From Sulfidibacter corallicola (GTDB taxonomy: Bacteria > Acidobacteriota > Holophagae > Acanthopleuribacterales > Acanthopleuribacteraceae): a stretch of DNA of 64,000 nucleotides. The position numbers and the translations under genes were made by a program. The stretch covers positions 8,798,256-8,862,255 of the forward strand of contig NZ_CP071793.1 in assembly GCF_017498545.1 (NCBI RefSeq), in the 5' to 3' direction. The notes below the pieces were generated by a model, which saw only the letters and a list, made by a program, of their open reading frames with translations, did no database searches and was not told the DNA's origin. Each line of letters starts with the position of its first letter. Position 1 is the stretch's first letter. Shown one piece after another: positions 33,033 to 41,138 of this stretch.

Positions 33033-36000
33033 ATGGCGTACTTGGCGGGCGGGGTAGGGGCGTGGTCAAATCTGGCGCACTCCCGCGAGAAGCGTCGTGA
33101 TTGGTTCAAGAACGGGTGGAAGCCTTTGAATTTCTTGAGATTACACTGGAAGTATCTATCCTGTGGGATCGGTCTGCTACTTCTTTCTACGGGCTTCCTC
33201 CACGGCCAAAAAAGCCAGATCAGCTTCCAGCAGTGGAATCGGACCAGCGGTCTGTCCCAGGGTTCGGTGTACGACATCCTTCAGGACGAAACCGGCTTCA
33301 TTTGGATCGCCACGCAGGACGGATTGAATCGGTTCGACGGTTACGAGTTCGAGATTCTGCGCCACAATCCCCGAGATCCCGACAGCCTGTCGGGCAACCA
33401 CATCGTCCGCCTGTACCAGGATCGCAAGGGCGAGTTGTGGGTCGGCACGTGGGATTCGGGCCTGAACCACCTGCGCCTCCAGGAAAATCAGGTCACCCAC
33501 TACCGCGTCGGCATGGAAGGCGTGGGCTTGGATCACGACCGCATTCGCGCCGTCGAGGGCGACAGTACGGGCCGGTTGTGGATCGGCACCGAAAAGGGCC
33601 TGAACCTGTTCGATCGCGAGCGGAATCGCTGGAAAAACTTTCGCGAGGCTTTCGCCAATCCCGCACCTTCGGAAGCGCTGGCCTCGAACGAGGAGCGATC
33701 GGCCCTGTCCCTGGATGGCCGGGTCCGCAGCCTGCTGATCGACGGCCGTGACCGGGCCTGGGTGGGGACGGGTGCCGGGTTGGATCGCATCGAAATCGAT
33801 GCCGAATGGCCGGAAACCCTATCGCCTCGGAGCATTCAGCGAATCGCCCTGCCAGGAGAGGCCCATGGCCGGATCACGGTCACCGGCCTGGTCCGCGATC
33901 ACCGCGGCACCTTGTGGATCGGTACCAGCGTGGGTCTTTTTCGCATCTTGCAGGCCGAGGAGGGGGCCACCACCGCGACCGCCGTCCCTCTGGCCAATCA
34001 CCGCAAGACCGCCGACGAGCCCCTTTTCATCACTTCGCTCACCCTGGAGAGCATGGGTGACGAACTCCTCTGGATCGGCACCCGAGAGGGGCTCATTCGC
34101 TACAACCCCAATTCCGAGCAGGTCTACGTACACGGCTACCGACCCAACGACCTTCACGGCCTGGGTCACCCCCACGTGCGTGCGCTGCTGCTCGATCGGA
34201 TCGGCAACCTGTGGGTCGGCACCGAGTCGGGCCTGAACGTCTTCGCGCGCCAATCGCGCCGCTTCGTCAGTTATCGCCACGCACCCGACAACCCCAATTC
34301 GCTTTCCAATTCCACGGTGTGGTGCTTCCTGGAGGACCGGCCCGGGTACCTGTGGGTCGGCACCTCTCACGGGCTCAATCTGTACGACCTCTTCACCGAC
34401 CGCGTGGTCCAGTTCCAGGCCGATCCCAAGAACCCCAAGTCCCTTTCCGACAGTCGCGTCTACAGCCTGCTCAAGGACGACCAGGATCGCCTTTGGGTCG
34501 GGACCCATCGCGGGCTGAGCCTGCGCGATACCGAGGATTCCGGATTCGCGCGGTTCCGTCACGAGCCCGAAAACCCCGCCAGCCTGGCCAACAACGTCGT
34601 GTTCGTGCTGCTGCAGGACAGCCGTCGCGACATCTGGGTGGGCACCATGAGGGGGTTGCACCGCTGGATTCCGGAACAGCGCGCCTTCGAGCGCTTTCAG
34701 CACGATCCCGACAACGAGTTGAGCCTCAGCGGCAGCGAAATCATGGCCGCGCTGGAAGACCGCCCCAGTCGCCTGTGGGTCGGCACCACCCGCGGACTCA
34801 ACCGCTTCGACACCGAGACCGGTCGCAGCCGCCGGTACCTGCAGGATCCGGGGAATCCCTACAGCCTGAGCAATCACAACATCCTTTCGCTGGCCAAGGC
34901 ATCCGACGGCACCTTGTGGGTCGGGACCAAGGCCGGACTCAACGCCCTGGAGGACGCCCAGCAGGGGCGGTTTCGCGTGTTCGGCATCCCCCAGGGATTT
35001 CCCAGCGAGACCATTTACGGCATCGTGGAAGATGGCCGCGGCATGATTTGGACCAGCACCAACAACGGGCTGGTGAGGCTGGATCCGCGGAGCCAGGAAA
35101 TCCAGACCTTCGACATCTACGATGGGCTGCAGGGCAACGAATTCAACTTCGGCGCCTGTTACCGCAATACCAGCGGCAGTCTTTTTTTCGGAGGCCCGAA
35201 CGGCTTCAACATGATCGCCACCAACCGCCTGAAGGACGACGTGCCGCCCCAGCCGGTGGTGCTCACCCACTTGCGCCTGGACAATCAACGAACGACCGGT
35301 TTTTTCTCGGGACAGGCTTCGGAGCACACCATCGCACCACTTTATCTCTTGGATCAATTGGTGTTATCCGATCAGCCGCCGGTCATCGGTTTCGATTTCA
35401 CCGCTCTCTACTATTCCGGCACACCCAAAATCCGCTATGCCTACAAGATGGAAGGGTTCGACGAGGCGTGGATCGAAACCAACGGCGACCGTCGCACCGC
35501 GACCTACACCCGACTGCCCCCCGGCGAATACCGATTCCAGGTGAAATCGACCGATTGGAACGGTGCCTGGGGCGAGCCCACCCACCTGGCGATCCACTTG
35601 CGACCACCGTGGTGGCGCACGCTTTGGGCGATGAGCCTGTTCGCAGTCCTGGTGGTCGGCATGGCGATCTTCGGCGTCCAGCGGGTGCGGGCCCGCCTGT
35701 TGAGCGAGCGCCACGCGCTGCAACGGTTGAGTGAGATGGATCGCCTCAAGGACCAGTTCCTGGCCAATACCTCCCACGAGTTGCGTACGCCCCTGAACGG
35801 GATCATCGGCCTGACCGAATCCCTGCTCGACGGGGCCGCGGGTGCCGTGACGCCCCGCATGAAAACCGATCTGAAAATGATCGTCTCCAGCGGGCACCGG
35901 CTGGCTCGGCTCGTCGACGACATCCTCGACTACGCCAAATTGAAGCGGCACGATTTGGATCTGAACCTGATCCCCAATTCGGTCAAACAAACCGTCGATC

Positions 36001-38417
36001 AGGTGTTTTCCATCAGCAAGGGCCTCATCGGCAAGAAACCGCTCGAGCTGATCAACATGGTGCCCGAGGACTTTCCCGTGGTGCTGGCGGACCCCAACCG
36101 GTTGCAGCAGATCCTCTACAACCTCATCGGCAATGCGATCAAGTTCACCGACCAGGGGACCGTCGCCGTCAACGCCAGCATGGAAGGGGACCAGGCCAGC
36201 ATCACCGTCGCCGATACCGGCTGTGGGATTCCCGAATCCCAGGTGGTCTCCATTTTCGAGTCGTTTCACCAGGCCGACGGCCACACGGCGCGCGTGCATA
36301 CCGGCACCGGAATCGGGTTGGCGGTCACCAAGCAACTGGTCGAACTGCACGGCGGCAGGATTTGGGTGCATACCAAGCAGGGCACCGGTTCGACCTTCTT
36401 TTTCACGTTGCCTTTCGCCCAGGATACGGGCAACGCCGAAGCCTTCTTTCAGACCGGCGACCTGGCGGACGCCCATTCGCCACTGGCCGATCGCCTGCCT
36501 GCCAAAACCACCCAATCGTTCGGGACCCAAACCCTCAAGCTGCACAGCCCCATGCTGCCCGGCAGCCCCAACATCCTGCTGGTCGACGACGATCCGGTCA
36601 ACCGCAAGGTGCTGGCCAACCACCTCTCGCTGCGCAACTACAACCTGGTCGAAGCCGTCGACGGCAAGCAGGCCATCTCCGTTCTCGCCGATCGCAGCGA
36701 CGTCCATCTGGTGCTTCTGGACATCATGATGCCCGATCTGTCCGGATACGAGGTGTGTACCCGCATTCGCGAGCAGTATTCCATGCAGGAGCTGCCCATC
36801 ATTTTCCTCACCGCCAAGAACCGTTCGGAAGACATGGTTCGCGCGTTCAAAGTGGGCGGCAACGACTTTCTCTCGAAACCGGTGTCGAAACCCGAACTTT
36901 TGGCACGGATTCGAACCCATTTGGATCTGATGTATGTCAACCGCAACCTCGAGAGCCTGGTGCGTGCGCGCACCGAAGAGCTCCAAAGCCGCAACTACGC
37001 CCTCGACCAGAAATACCGCGAAATGGAGACCTTGAACCAGATTGTCCAGGCCATCAACCGCGAAATCGAATTCGAGCGCGTGCTGGAAACGCTGCTCCAT
37101 CAAATTACCAGCCTGTTCTCGCAAGCCGACCGGGCCTTTTGTTTCGTGTTCGATCGCATGAAGAAAACTTTCATGGTTCCGGCGGCGATCGGCTACCCGG
37201 ACTCGGTCTTCCATTTCGAGCGCAGCGAGGAACAGCTCCGGGCGCTGCTCCAGGCCCACCGGCGCGAGTGGCAGGAAGGCTTGTTCACCAAGACCGAGTT
37301 GGATGTCGCCCAATGGGAAGAAACCGGCTGGGCGTTCACCCAACCCGTCGGTCTCCTGGCGATGGTGTTGCGGCTGGAAGATCAATTGGCGGGCGTGATC
37401 GTCTTGGAGACCCTGACTCCGGAGCTAGCCTTTGGCGATGAAGATCTCGAGAAGTTCGAGCTGTTCCGCGACCACATCATTACCGCCTTGATTCGGGCGC
37501 GCACCATGACCGACCTCATGAACGCCCAGAACGCGTTGGTCAAGACCGCCCACCAGGCCGGCATGGCCGAAATCGCCAGTTACGTGCTGCACAACATGGG
37601 CAACAGCCTCAACAGCCTGGGCATCAGTTGCCAGCTCATTCAGGAACATGCAACCAAGCGCAAGTGGTTGGAAATGCTCGAAAAGTTGGGTGATTTGCTG
37701 ACCAGCGAAGAGGACCGCCTGTCCGAATTCATCGTCGAGGATCCACGTGGCGCCAAGATTCCCCAGGCCGTGCGCACCATCGCCTCGGCCATGCGCGAGC
37801 ACTTGGCCCTGCTGGATCACGAGGCCGGCCAATTGAACGACCAGGTCTCCACGACCCTGGCCATTCTTCAGCAGCAATGGCAGCACTCGCGCGGCGAAGT
37901 CTTGCGCGAACAGGTCGACATCAACGAACTGCTGGAAGAGGCGCTCGGTTTGGATTGGTATTTGATCCAAAAGCACATGATCAAGGTGGAGCGGGATTTA
38001 CAGCCGGTGGTGGAGATCTCGCTCGAGCGGGCCAAGGTGTTGCGCACCTTCCTGTGTTTGTTGGAAAACGCTCGGGAATCGGTCATGGAACAGGTGGCCG
38101 AGGGCAAGGGATGGATTCGCGTCGCGACCCAGATGGAGCCCGATCGGGTGGTGCTCACGCTTTCCGACAACGGCAGCGGCATCGAGCCGGAGGTTCGCCA
38201 GCGGGTGTTCAACCAGGGGTTTTCCACCAAGCCGGGTCGCCATGGGTTCGGGCTGCACTATGCGGCGGCGACCATGGACGAGAGCGGCGGCGAGATCGAG
38301 GTGGAGAGCGACGGCACCGGCACGGGCTGTCTCGTTCGCCTCAAATTTCCGCTCGAGCCGCCCAAGCGGAAGGTGAAATATCCGGCATCCGCGTCGCAGA
38401 CCGCCACCGAGGGTTGA
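33033..38417 (+). CDS. Hybrid sensor kinase: propeller, kinase, receiver, GAF-like, second kinase
   Basis: Encodes 1794 residues from the ATG at 33033 (AAGGTG upstream); a start nearer the hydrophobic signal (about 40-58) is possible. Order: export signal, two-component regulator propeller (about 60-760, many WVGT/GLN blades), Y_Y_Y domain (about 780-860), TM (about 868-890), HisKA NTSHELRTPLNGIIG (His about 914), HATPase (DTGCGIPE, GTGIGLAVTK), receiver (LLDIMMPD, Asp about 1230; Lys in LSKPVSK), coiled coil, GAF-like region (about 1335-1490), then a second phospho-acceptor helix GMAEIASYVLHNMGNSLNSL (about 1518) and HATPase (DNGSGIEP, GFGLHYAA). Two complete transmitter cores in one chain is uncommon. 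There is no DNA-binding domain, so a separate regulator is needed. Confidence 0.93.
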   Translation: MAYLAGGVGAWSNLAHSREKRRDWFKNGWKPLNFLRLHWKYLSCGIGLLLLSTGFLHGQKSQISFQQWNRTSGLSQGSVYDILQDETGFIWIATQDGLNRFDGYEFEILRHNPRDPDSLSGNHIVRLYQDRKGELWVGTWDSGLNHLRLQENQVTHYRVGMEGVGLDHDRIRAVEGDSTGRLWIGTEKGLNLFDRERNRWKNFREAFANPAPSEALASNEERSALSLDGRVRSLLIDGRDRAWVGTGAGLDRIEIDAEWPETLSPRSIQRIALPGEAHGRITVTGLVRDHRGTLWIGTSVGLFRILQAEEGATTATAVPLANHRKTADEPLFITSLTLESMGDELLWIGTREGLIRYNPNSEQVYVHGYRPNDLHGLGHPHVRALLLDRIGNLWVGTESGLNVFARQSRRFVSYRHAPDNPNSLSNSTVWCFLEDRPGYLWVGTSHGLNLYDLFTDRVVQFQADPKNPKSLSDSRVYSLLKDDQDRLWVGTHRGLSLRDTEDSGFARFRHEPENPASLANNVVFVLLQDSRRDIWVGTMRGLHRWIPEQRAFERFQHDPDNELSLSGSEIMAALEDRPSRLWVGTTRGLNRFDTETGRSRRYLQDPGNPYSLSNHNILSLAKASDGTLWVGTKAGLNALEDAQQGRFRVFGIPQGFPSETIYGIVEDGRGMIWTSTNNGLVRLDPRSQEIQTFDIYDGLQGNEFNFGACYRNTSGSLFFGGPNGFNMIATNRLKDDVPPQPVVLTHLRLDNQRTTGFFSGQASEHTIAPLYLLDQLVLSDQPPVIGFDFTALYYSGTPKIRYAYKMEGFDEAWIETNGDRRTATYTRLPPGEYRFQVKSTDWNGAWGEPTHLAIHLRPPWWRTLWAMSLFAVLVVGMAIFGVQRVRARLLSERHALQRLSEMDRLKDQFLANTSHELRTPLNGIIGLTESLLDGAAGAVTPRMKTDLKMIVSSGHRLARLVDDILDYAKLKRHDLDLNLIPNSVKQTVDQVFSISKGLIGKKPLELINMVPEDFPVVLADPNRLQQILYNLIGNAIKFTDQGTVAVNASMEGDQASITVADTGCGIPESQVVSIFESFHQADGHTARVHTGTGIGLAVTKQLVELHGGRIWVHTKQGTGSTFFFTLPFAQDTGNAEAFFQTGDLADAHSPLADRLPAKTTQSFGTQTLKLHSPMLPGSPNILLVDDDPVNRKVLANHLSLRNYNLVEAVDGKQAISVLADRSDVHLVLLDIMMPDLSGYEVCTRIREQYSMQELPIIFLTAKNRSEDMVRAFKVGGNDFLSKPVSKPELLARIRTHLDLMYVNRNLESLVRARTEELQSRNYALDQKYREMETLNQIVQAINREIEFERVLETLLHQITSLFSQADRAFCFVFDRMKKTFMVPAAIGYPDSVFHFERSEEQLRALLQAHRREWQEGLFTKTELDVAQWEETGWAFTQPVGLLAMVLRLEDQLAGVIVLETLTPELAFGDEDLEKFELFRDHIITALIRARTMTDLMNAQNALVKTAHQAGMAEIASYVLHNMGNSLNSLGISCQLIQEHATKRKWLEMLEKLGDLLTSEEDRLSEFIVEDPRGAKIPQAVRTIASAMREHLALLDHEAGQLNDQVSTTLAILQQQWQHSRGEVLREQVDINELLEEALGLDWYLIQKHMIKVERDLQPVVEISLERAKVLRTFLCLLENARESVMEQVAEGKGWIRVATQMEPDRVVLTLSDNGSGIEPEVRQRVFNQGFSTKPGRHGFGLHYAAATMDESGGEIEVESDGTGTGCLVRLKFPLEPPKRKVKYPASASQTATEG

Positions 38418-38454
38418 GCGCTCCGAAGTCCCCGCATCCAAGGAGGAGTGCCAT

Positions 38455-38500
38455 GTCGGTAGGTTGGGCAGGGGTGGTAAGCCCGCTGGGCCGACACTTC
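38455..38500. repeat. Palindrome-family repeat copy with enlarged loop
   Basis: GTCGGTAGGTTGGGC and GCCCGCTGGGCCGAC flank AGGGGTGGTAA, followed by ACTTCGAAGC, the usual box of the family. The preceding CCCCGCATCC box is also conserved. Confidence 0.65.
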
Positions 38501-38559
38501 GAAGCGCGAATCTTCGCAGTGCCCGCATCCAAAGAGGGTCGTAAAGCCTGTAGGTTGAG

Positions 38560-38566
38560 CAGCTTG
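38560..38566. repeat. Left target-site duplication of the IS element
   Basis: CAGCTTG directly before the left inverted repeat; the same seven bases follow the right inverted repeat at 40295-40301. Confidence 0.88.
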
Positions 38567-40294
38567 AGGCTGTGTGAAAACCCTGAATTCCCTCGTTTCG
38601 GCCTGCACCGGTTCTTTTTCTTCACCGGCCGTTCCGGCCGTTCCGCAACTTAATCCTTATCTTGTTGGCTTTGGGGTGATGGTTTCTGTCTCCTTTTTCT
38701 GGTGAGGTAGCACCTGATCTTTTAATTAGCTTGGTTAAAACAACTTACAACTCAGTCGCGGTATTATTCTTACAGAGCTTCCATCAGTCTTTCTTGTCCC
38801 ATGATGTTGAAGAACCTCTTCATGTTGTAGGCCAGGGCCGCCAAGTTCATTTCTGTCCTCACGTTCTCCATTCCTTTCGTTAAGAAACTCCCATACTGGA
38901 AGCTCGCCTTTAGCACCCCAAACGGATGTTCCACCAGCCCTTTTCGGGCCTTTTGCAGGAAGCCCTTTTTCTTGCTCTCCCGCTCTAACTCCTCGATTTG
39001 ATCTTCATATGCGCTTCTCTCGATCTGTCGACCGCTTTTTGCGGTGGTGCATTGATCTCTGAGCGGGCATCCTTTGCAAGCCTTCGTTTTATAGATGGTT
39101 TTCGCTTGTTCTGAGCTCTTCTTTTTCAAGGGCTCCAACACCTCTCCGTTCGGGCACGTGTAGGTGTTCGCGTCCCTGTCGTAAACGAATGCCTCTTTCG
39201 TGAATCGACCCGATGTCTGCTGCCGGGTTCTACAGGGAGGCACCCTCGGTGTAATCCCTTCATCCAAACACTTCGCCATTTCCTGATGGCTGTAATATCC
39301 TTTGTCCGCTACAACCTCGCACTTTTCGATCCCCAGATTTTCCTTTGATTTTAGGCTGATCCCACTCAACTGGTCTTTATCGTTTCGCGCTTGGTTGACA
39401 TCCACCGCCGCCACCAGCTTGTGCTTGTGATCCACTCCGATTTGCACGTTGTAACCCACTGTCTTCCCATGCCTTCCCCTCATTGCACGGGCGTCCTCAT
39501 CTGTAAGAGATACCTGACTATCTTGGCTCTCCTTCAACCGAGTTTCGGCCTCCTTCAATTCCTCCTTTTGCTCCGTCAACTTGCGGATTTTTTCTCTCAG
39601 CTCTTTCTTGGTCGCCTTTTGAACCTTTGCCTCTTTCTCGTCCTGCTTGGTCAGCTTTTCCAGGTAGTCTTCGATGCGTTCTTCGATCTGGCTTATCACC
39701 TTCGCCAAACGCGAGGCATTGAAGTTCCGTGCCTGGCTGTTGACTGCTTTGAACTTGCTGCCGTCAATACCGAGCAATTCACAGCCGAACAATTGGTTCT
39801 TTTTGCAGAGTAGGGTGAACTGGCGAAATACCCCAGCGATCCCCTTTTTGTTGTTCTTGCGAAAATCGGCAATCGTTTTGAAGTCGGGTTTCAGACCACG
39901 CATCAGCCACATCAGCTCTACGTTCCGATGGGTTTCCTTTTCGAGGCCTCGACTGGAACGTATCTTGTTGAGATATCCGTAGATATAGAGCTTGATCAGG
40001 TCCTTGGGATCGTAGCCAGGGCGCCCGGTTTTTTTAGGTTCGGAACGTACGAATTTAAGTTCTTCCATGTCGAGCGAGTCGACAAAAGCATCAATAAACC
40101 GAACCGGATTCTCCTCAGCAACAAAGTCGTCCATGAGGGGAGGAAACATCTGGGTTTGATCACGAGGAGTGCCTGAAATGTATCTCATAAAACACGGATA
40201 CCTCACTTGTTTTAAAAGACTTATAGCACAAAATTGCGCAAAAATAAACGTAAAATACTGATAAATATACATGTTATGAGTTTTCACACAGCCT
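38567..40294. mobile_element. Complete IS1182-family insertion sequence
   Basis: The element is 1728 bp. It is bounded by 15-bp perfect inverted repeats, AGGCTGTGTGAAAAC at 38567-38581 and its complement at 40280-40294, and by a 7-bp direct repeat CAGCTTG. It contains a single transposase gene. Removing the element and one repeat restores GGTTGAGCAGCTTGCTCAACC, a perfect palindrome of the local repeat family, so insertion was at the palindrome centre. The element is clearly more AT-rich than its surroundings. Intact ends, target duplication and frame suggest recent arrival and possible activity. Confidence 0.95.
38770..40188 (-). CDS. IS1182-family transposase
   Basis: Encodes 472 residues from the ATG at 40188; the frame is open to the inverted repeat (GTG at 40287), but MRYISGTPRDQTQMFPP is the normal IS1182 start. 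The N-terminal DUF772-type region (FIDAFVDSLDM, GRPGYDPKDLIKLYIYGYLN) is followed by the DDE domain: first Asp in ELLGIDGSKF, second in VVADKGYYS and Glu in the C-terminal KGLVEHPFGVLKASFQYG. A cysteine motif (CKGCPLRDQC) lies before the C-terminal part. A coiled-coil insertion (about 190-250) is typical. All catalytic residues are present, so it is probably functional. Confidence 0.94.
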   Translation of the reverse strand: MRYISGTPRDQTQMFPPLMDDFVAEENPVRFIDAFVDSLDMEELKFVRSEPKKTGRPGYDPKDLIKLYIYGYLNKIRSSRGLEKETHRNVELMWLMRGLKPDFKTIADFRKNNKKGIAGVFRQFTLLCKKNQLFGCELLGIDGSKFKAVNSQARNFNASRLAKVISQIEERIEDYLEKLTKQDEKEAKVQKATKKELREKIRKLTEQKEELKEAETRLKESQDSQVSLTDEDARAMRGRHGKTVGYNVQIGVDHKHKLVAAVDVNQARNDKDQLSGISLKSKENLGIEKCEVVADKGYYSHQEMAKCLDEGITPRVPPCRTRQQTSGRFTKEAFVYDRDANTYTCPNGEVLEPLKKKSSEQAKTIYKTKACKGCPLRDQCTTAKSGRQIERSAYEDQIEELERESKKKGFLQKARKGLVEHPFGVLKASFQYGSFLTKGMENVRTEMNLAALAYNMKRFFNIMGQERLMEAL

Positions 40295-40301
40295 CAGCTT
40301 G
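40295..40301. repeat. Right target-site duplication of the IS element
   Basis: CAGCTTG directly after the right inverted repeat, continuing into CTCAACC, the second arm of the split palindrome. Confidence 0.88.
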
Positions 40302-41076
40302 CTCAACCATTCGAAGCGAGGTAACTTTCAGTAATTCAAGCTCGTCAAGAGCGAAGTGTCGACGTTGGCATATCCGTGTTCATCGAAGAACGAGCGGGCG
40401 AGGTGCCCGCAAGTTGAGAGATTCGTCCTGCCTGTAAATGAGGGTACTACCCAGGCCAGCTTGCTCCATCATTTGAAACTGGCCGTCAGGGAGCGCTCGT
40501 ATCCCGGAGATGGTTGCCAAATGTATCTCTGCCGAAGTAATTCCTTCTGATTCCTTCAACCGAAACCCCCAGCGATTTCGGTTATTGGCCCCGAACTTCC
40601 GATCTCGATAGCTCCGCTCTTTGGCTCAATACTTCGTCGAAGCCGAAGTCGCTTCGATTGGTGGAGCAGGCTGCTCCACCTACAAGCACGACGCCACTCT
40701 CACCTTACGGGCACTCCAAAGAGACGCACTTCGACATGTCGGTCGGGCCGGCTTACCGCCCCTGACCAATTTACTGCCATCGCAACACTTTTGGGCTTGC
40801 CGGCACTCCGTAGATTGGCCCCGAACTTCCGATCTCGATAGCTCCGCTCTTTGGCTCAATACTTCGTCGAAGCCGAAGTCGCTTCGATTGGTGGAGCAGG
40901 CTGCTCCACCTACAAGCACGACGCCACTCTCACCTTACGGGCACTCCAAAGAGACGCACTTCGACATGTCGGTCGGGCCGGCTTACCGCCCCTGACCAAT
41001 TTACTGCCATCGCAACACTTTTGGGCTTGCCGGCACTCCGTAGAGCACCGTGGCGATTCGAGCCCCGGAGCAAAAC
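40302..41076. other. Repeat-filled intergenic region
   Basis: Apart from the two 230-bp copies (40584-41043), the strip 40302-40583 holds decayed fragments of the palindrome family (for example CCAGCTTGCTCCATCATTTGAA near 40457). No coding frame is credible. Confidence 0.55.
40584..41043. repeat. Exact 230-bp tandem duplication carrying the palindrome element
   Basis: Copies 40584-40813 and 40814-41043 appear identical throughout. Each contains GCTCCGCTCTTTGGCTCAAT, the palindrome GTGGAGCAGGCTGCTCCAC and CTACAAGCACGACGCC, that is, one element in plus orientation with a new stem sequence. The identity implies a very recent duplication or gene conversion. Confidence 0.93.
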
Positions 41077-41112
41077 GAAAAAGGCGGATTCGGACGACGT
41101 CCGAACCCGCTT
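41077..41112 (-). terminator. Terminator of the multi-CUB metalloprotease gene
   Basis: Read on the minus strand, GCGGGTTCGGACG pairs with CGTCCGAATCCGC (one wobble) and is followed by CTTTTTCG. It lies about 27 bp after the stop at 41139. Confidence 0.85.
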
Positions 41113-41138
41113 GATCAGTTTGGAGGATTTTCGTGTCG

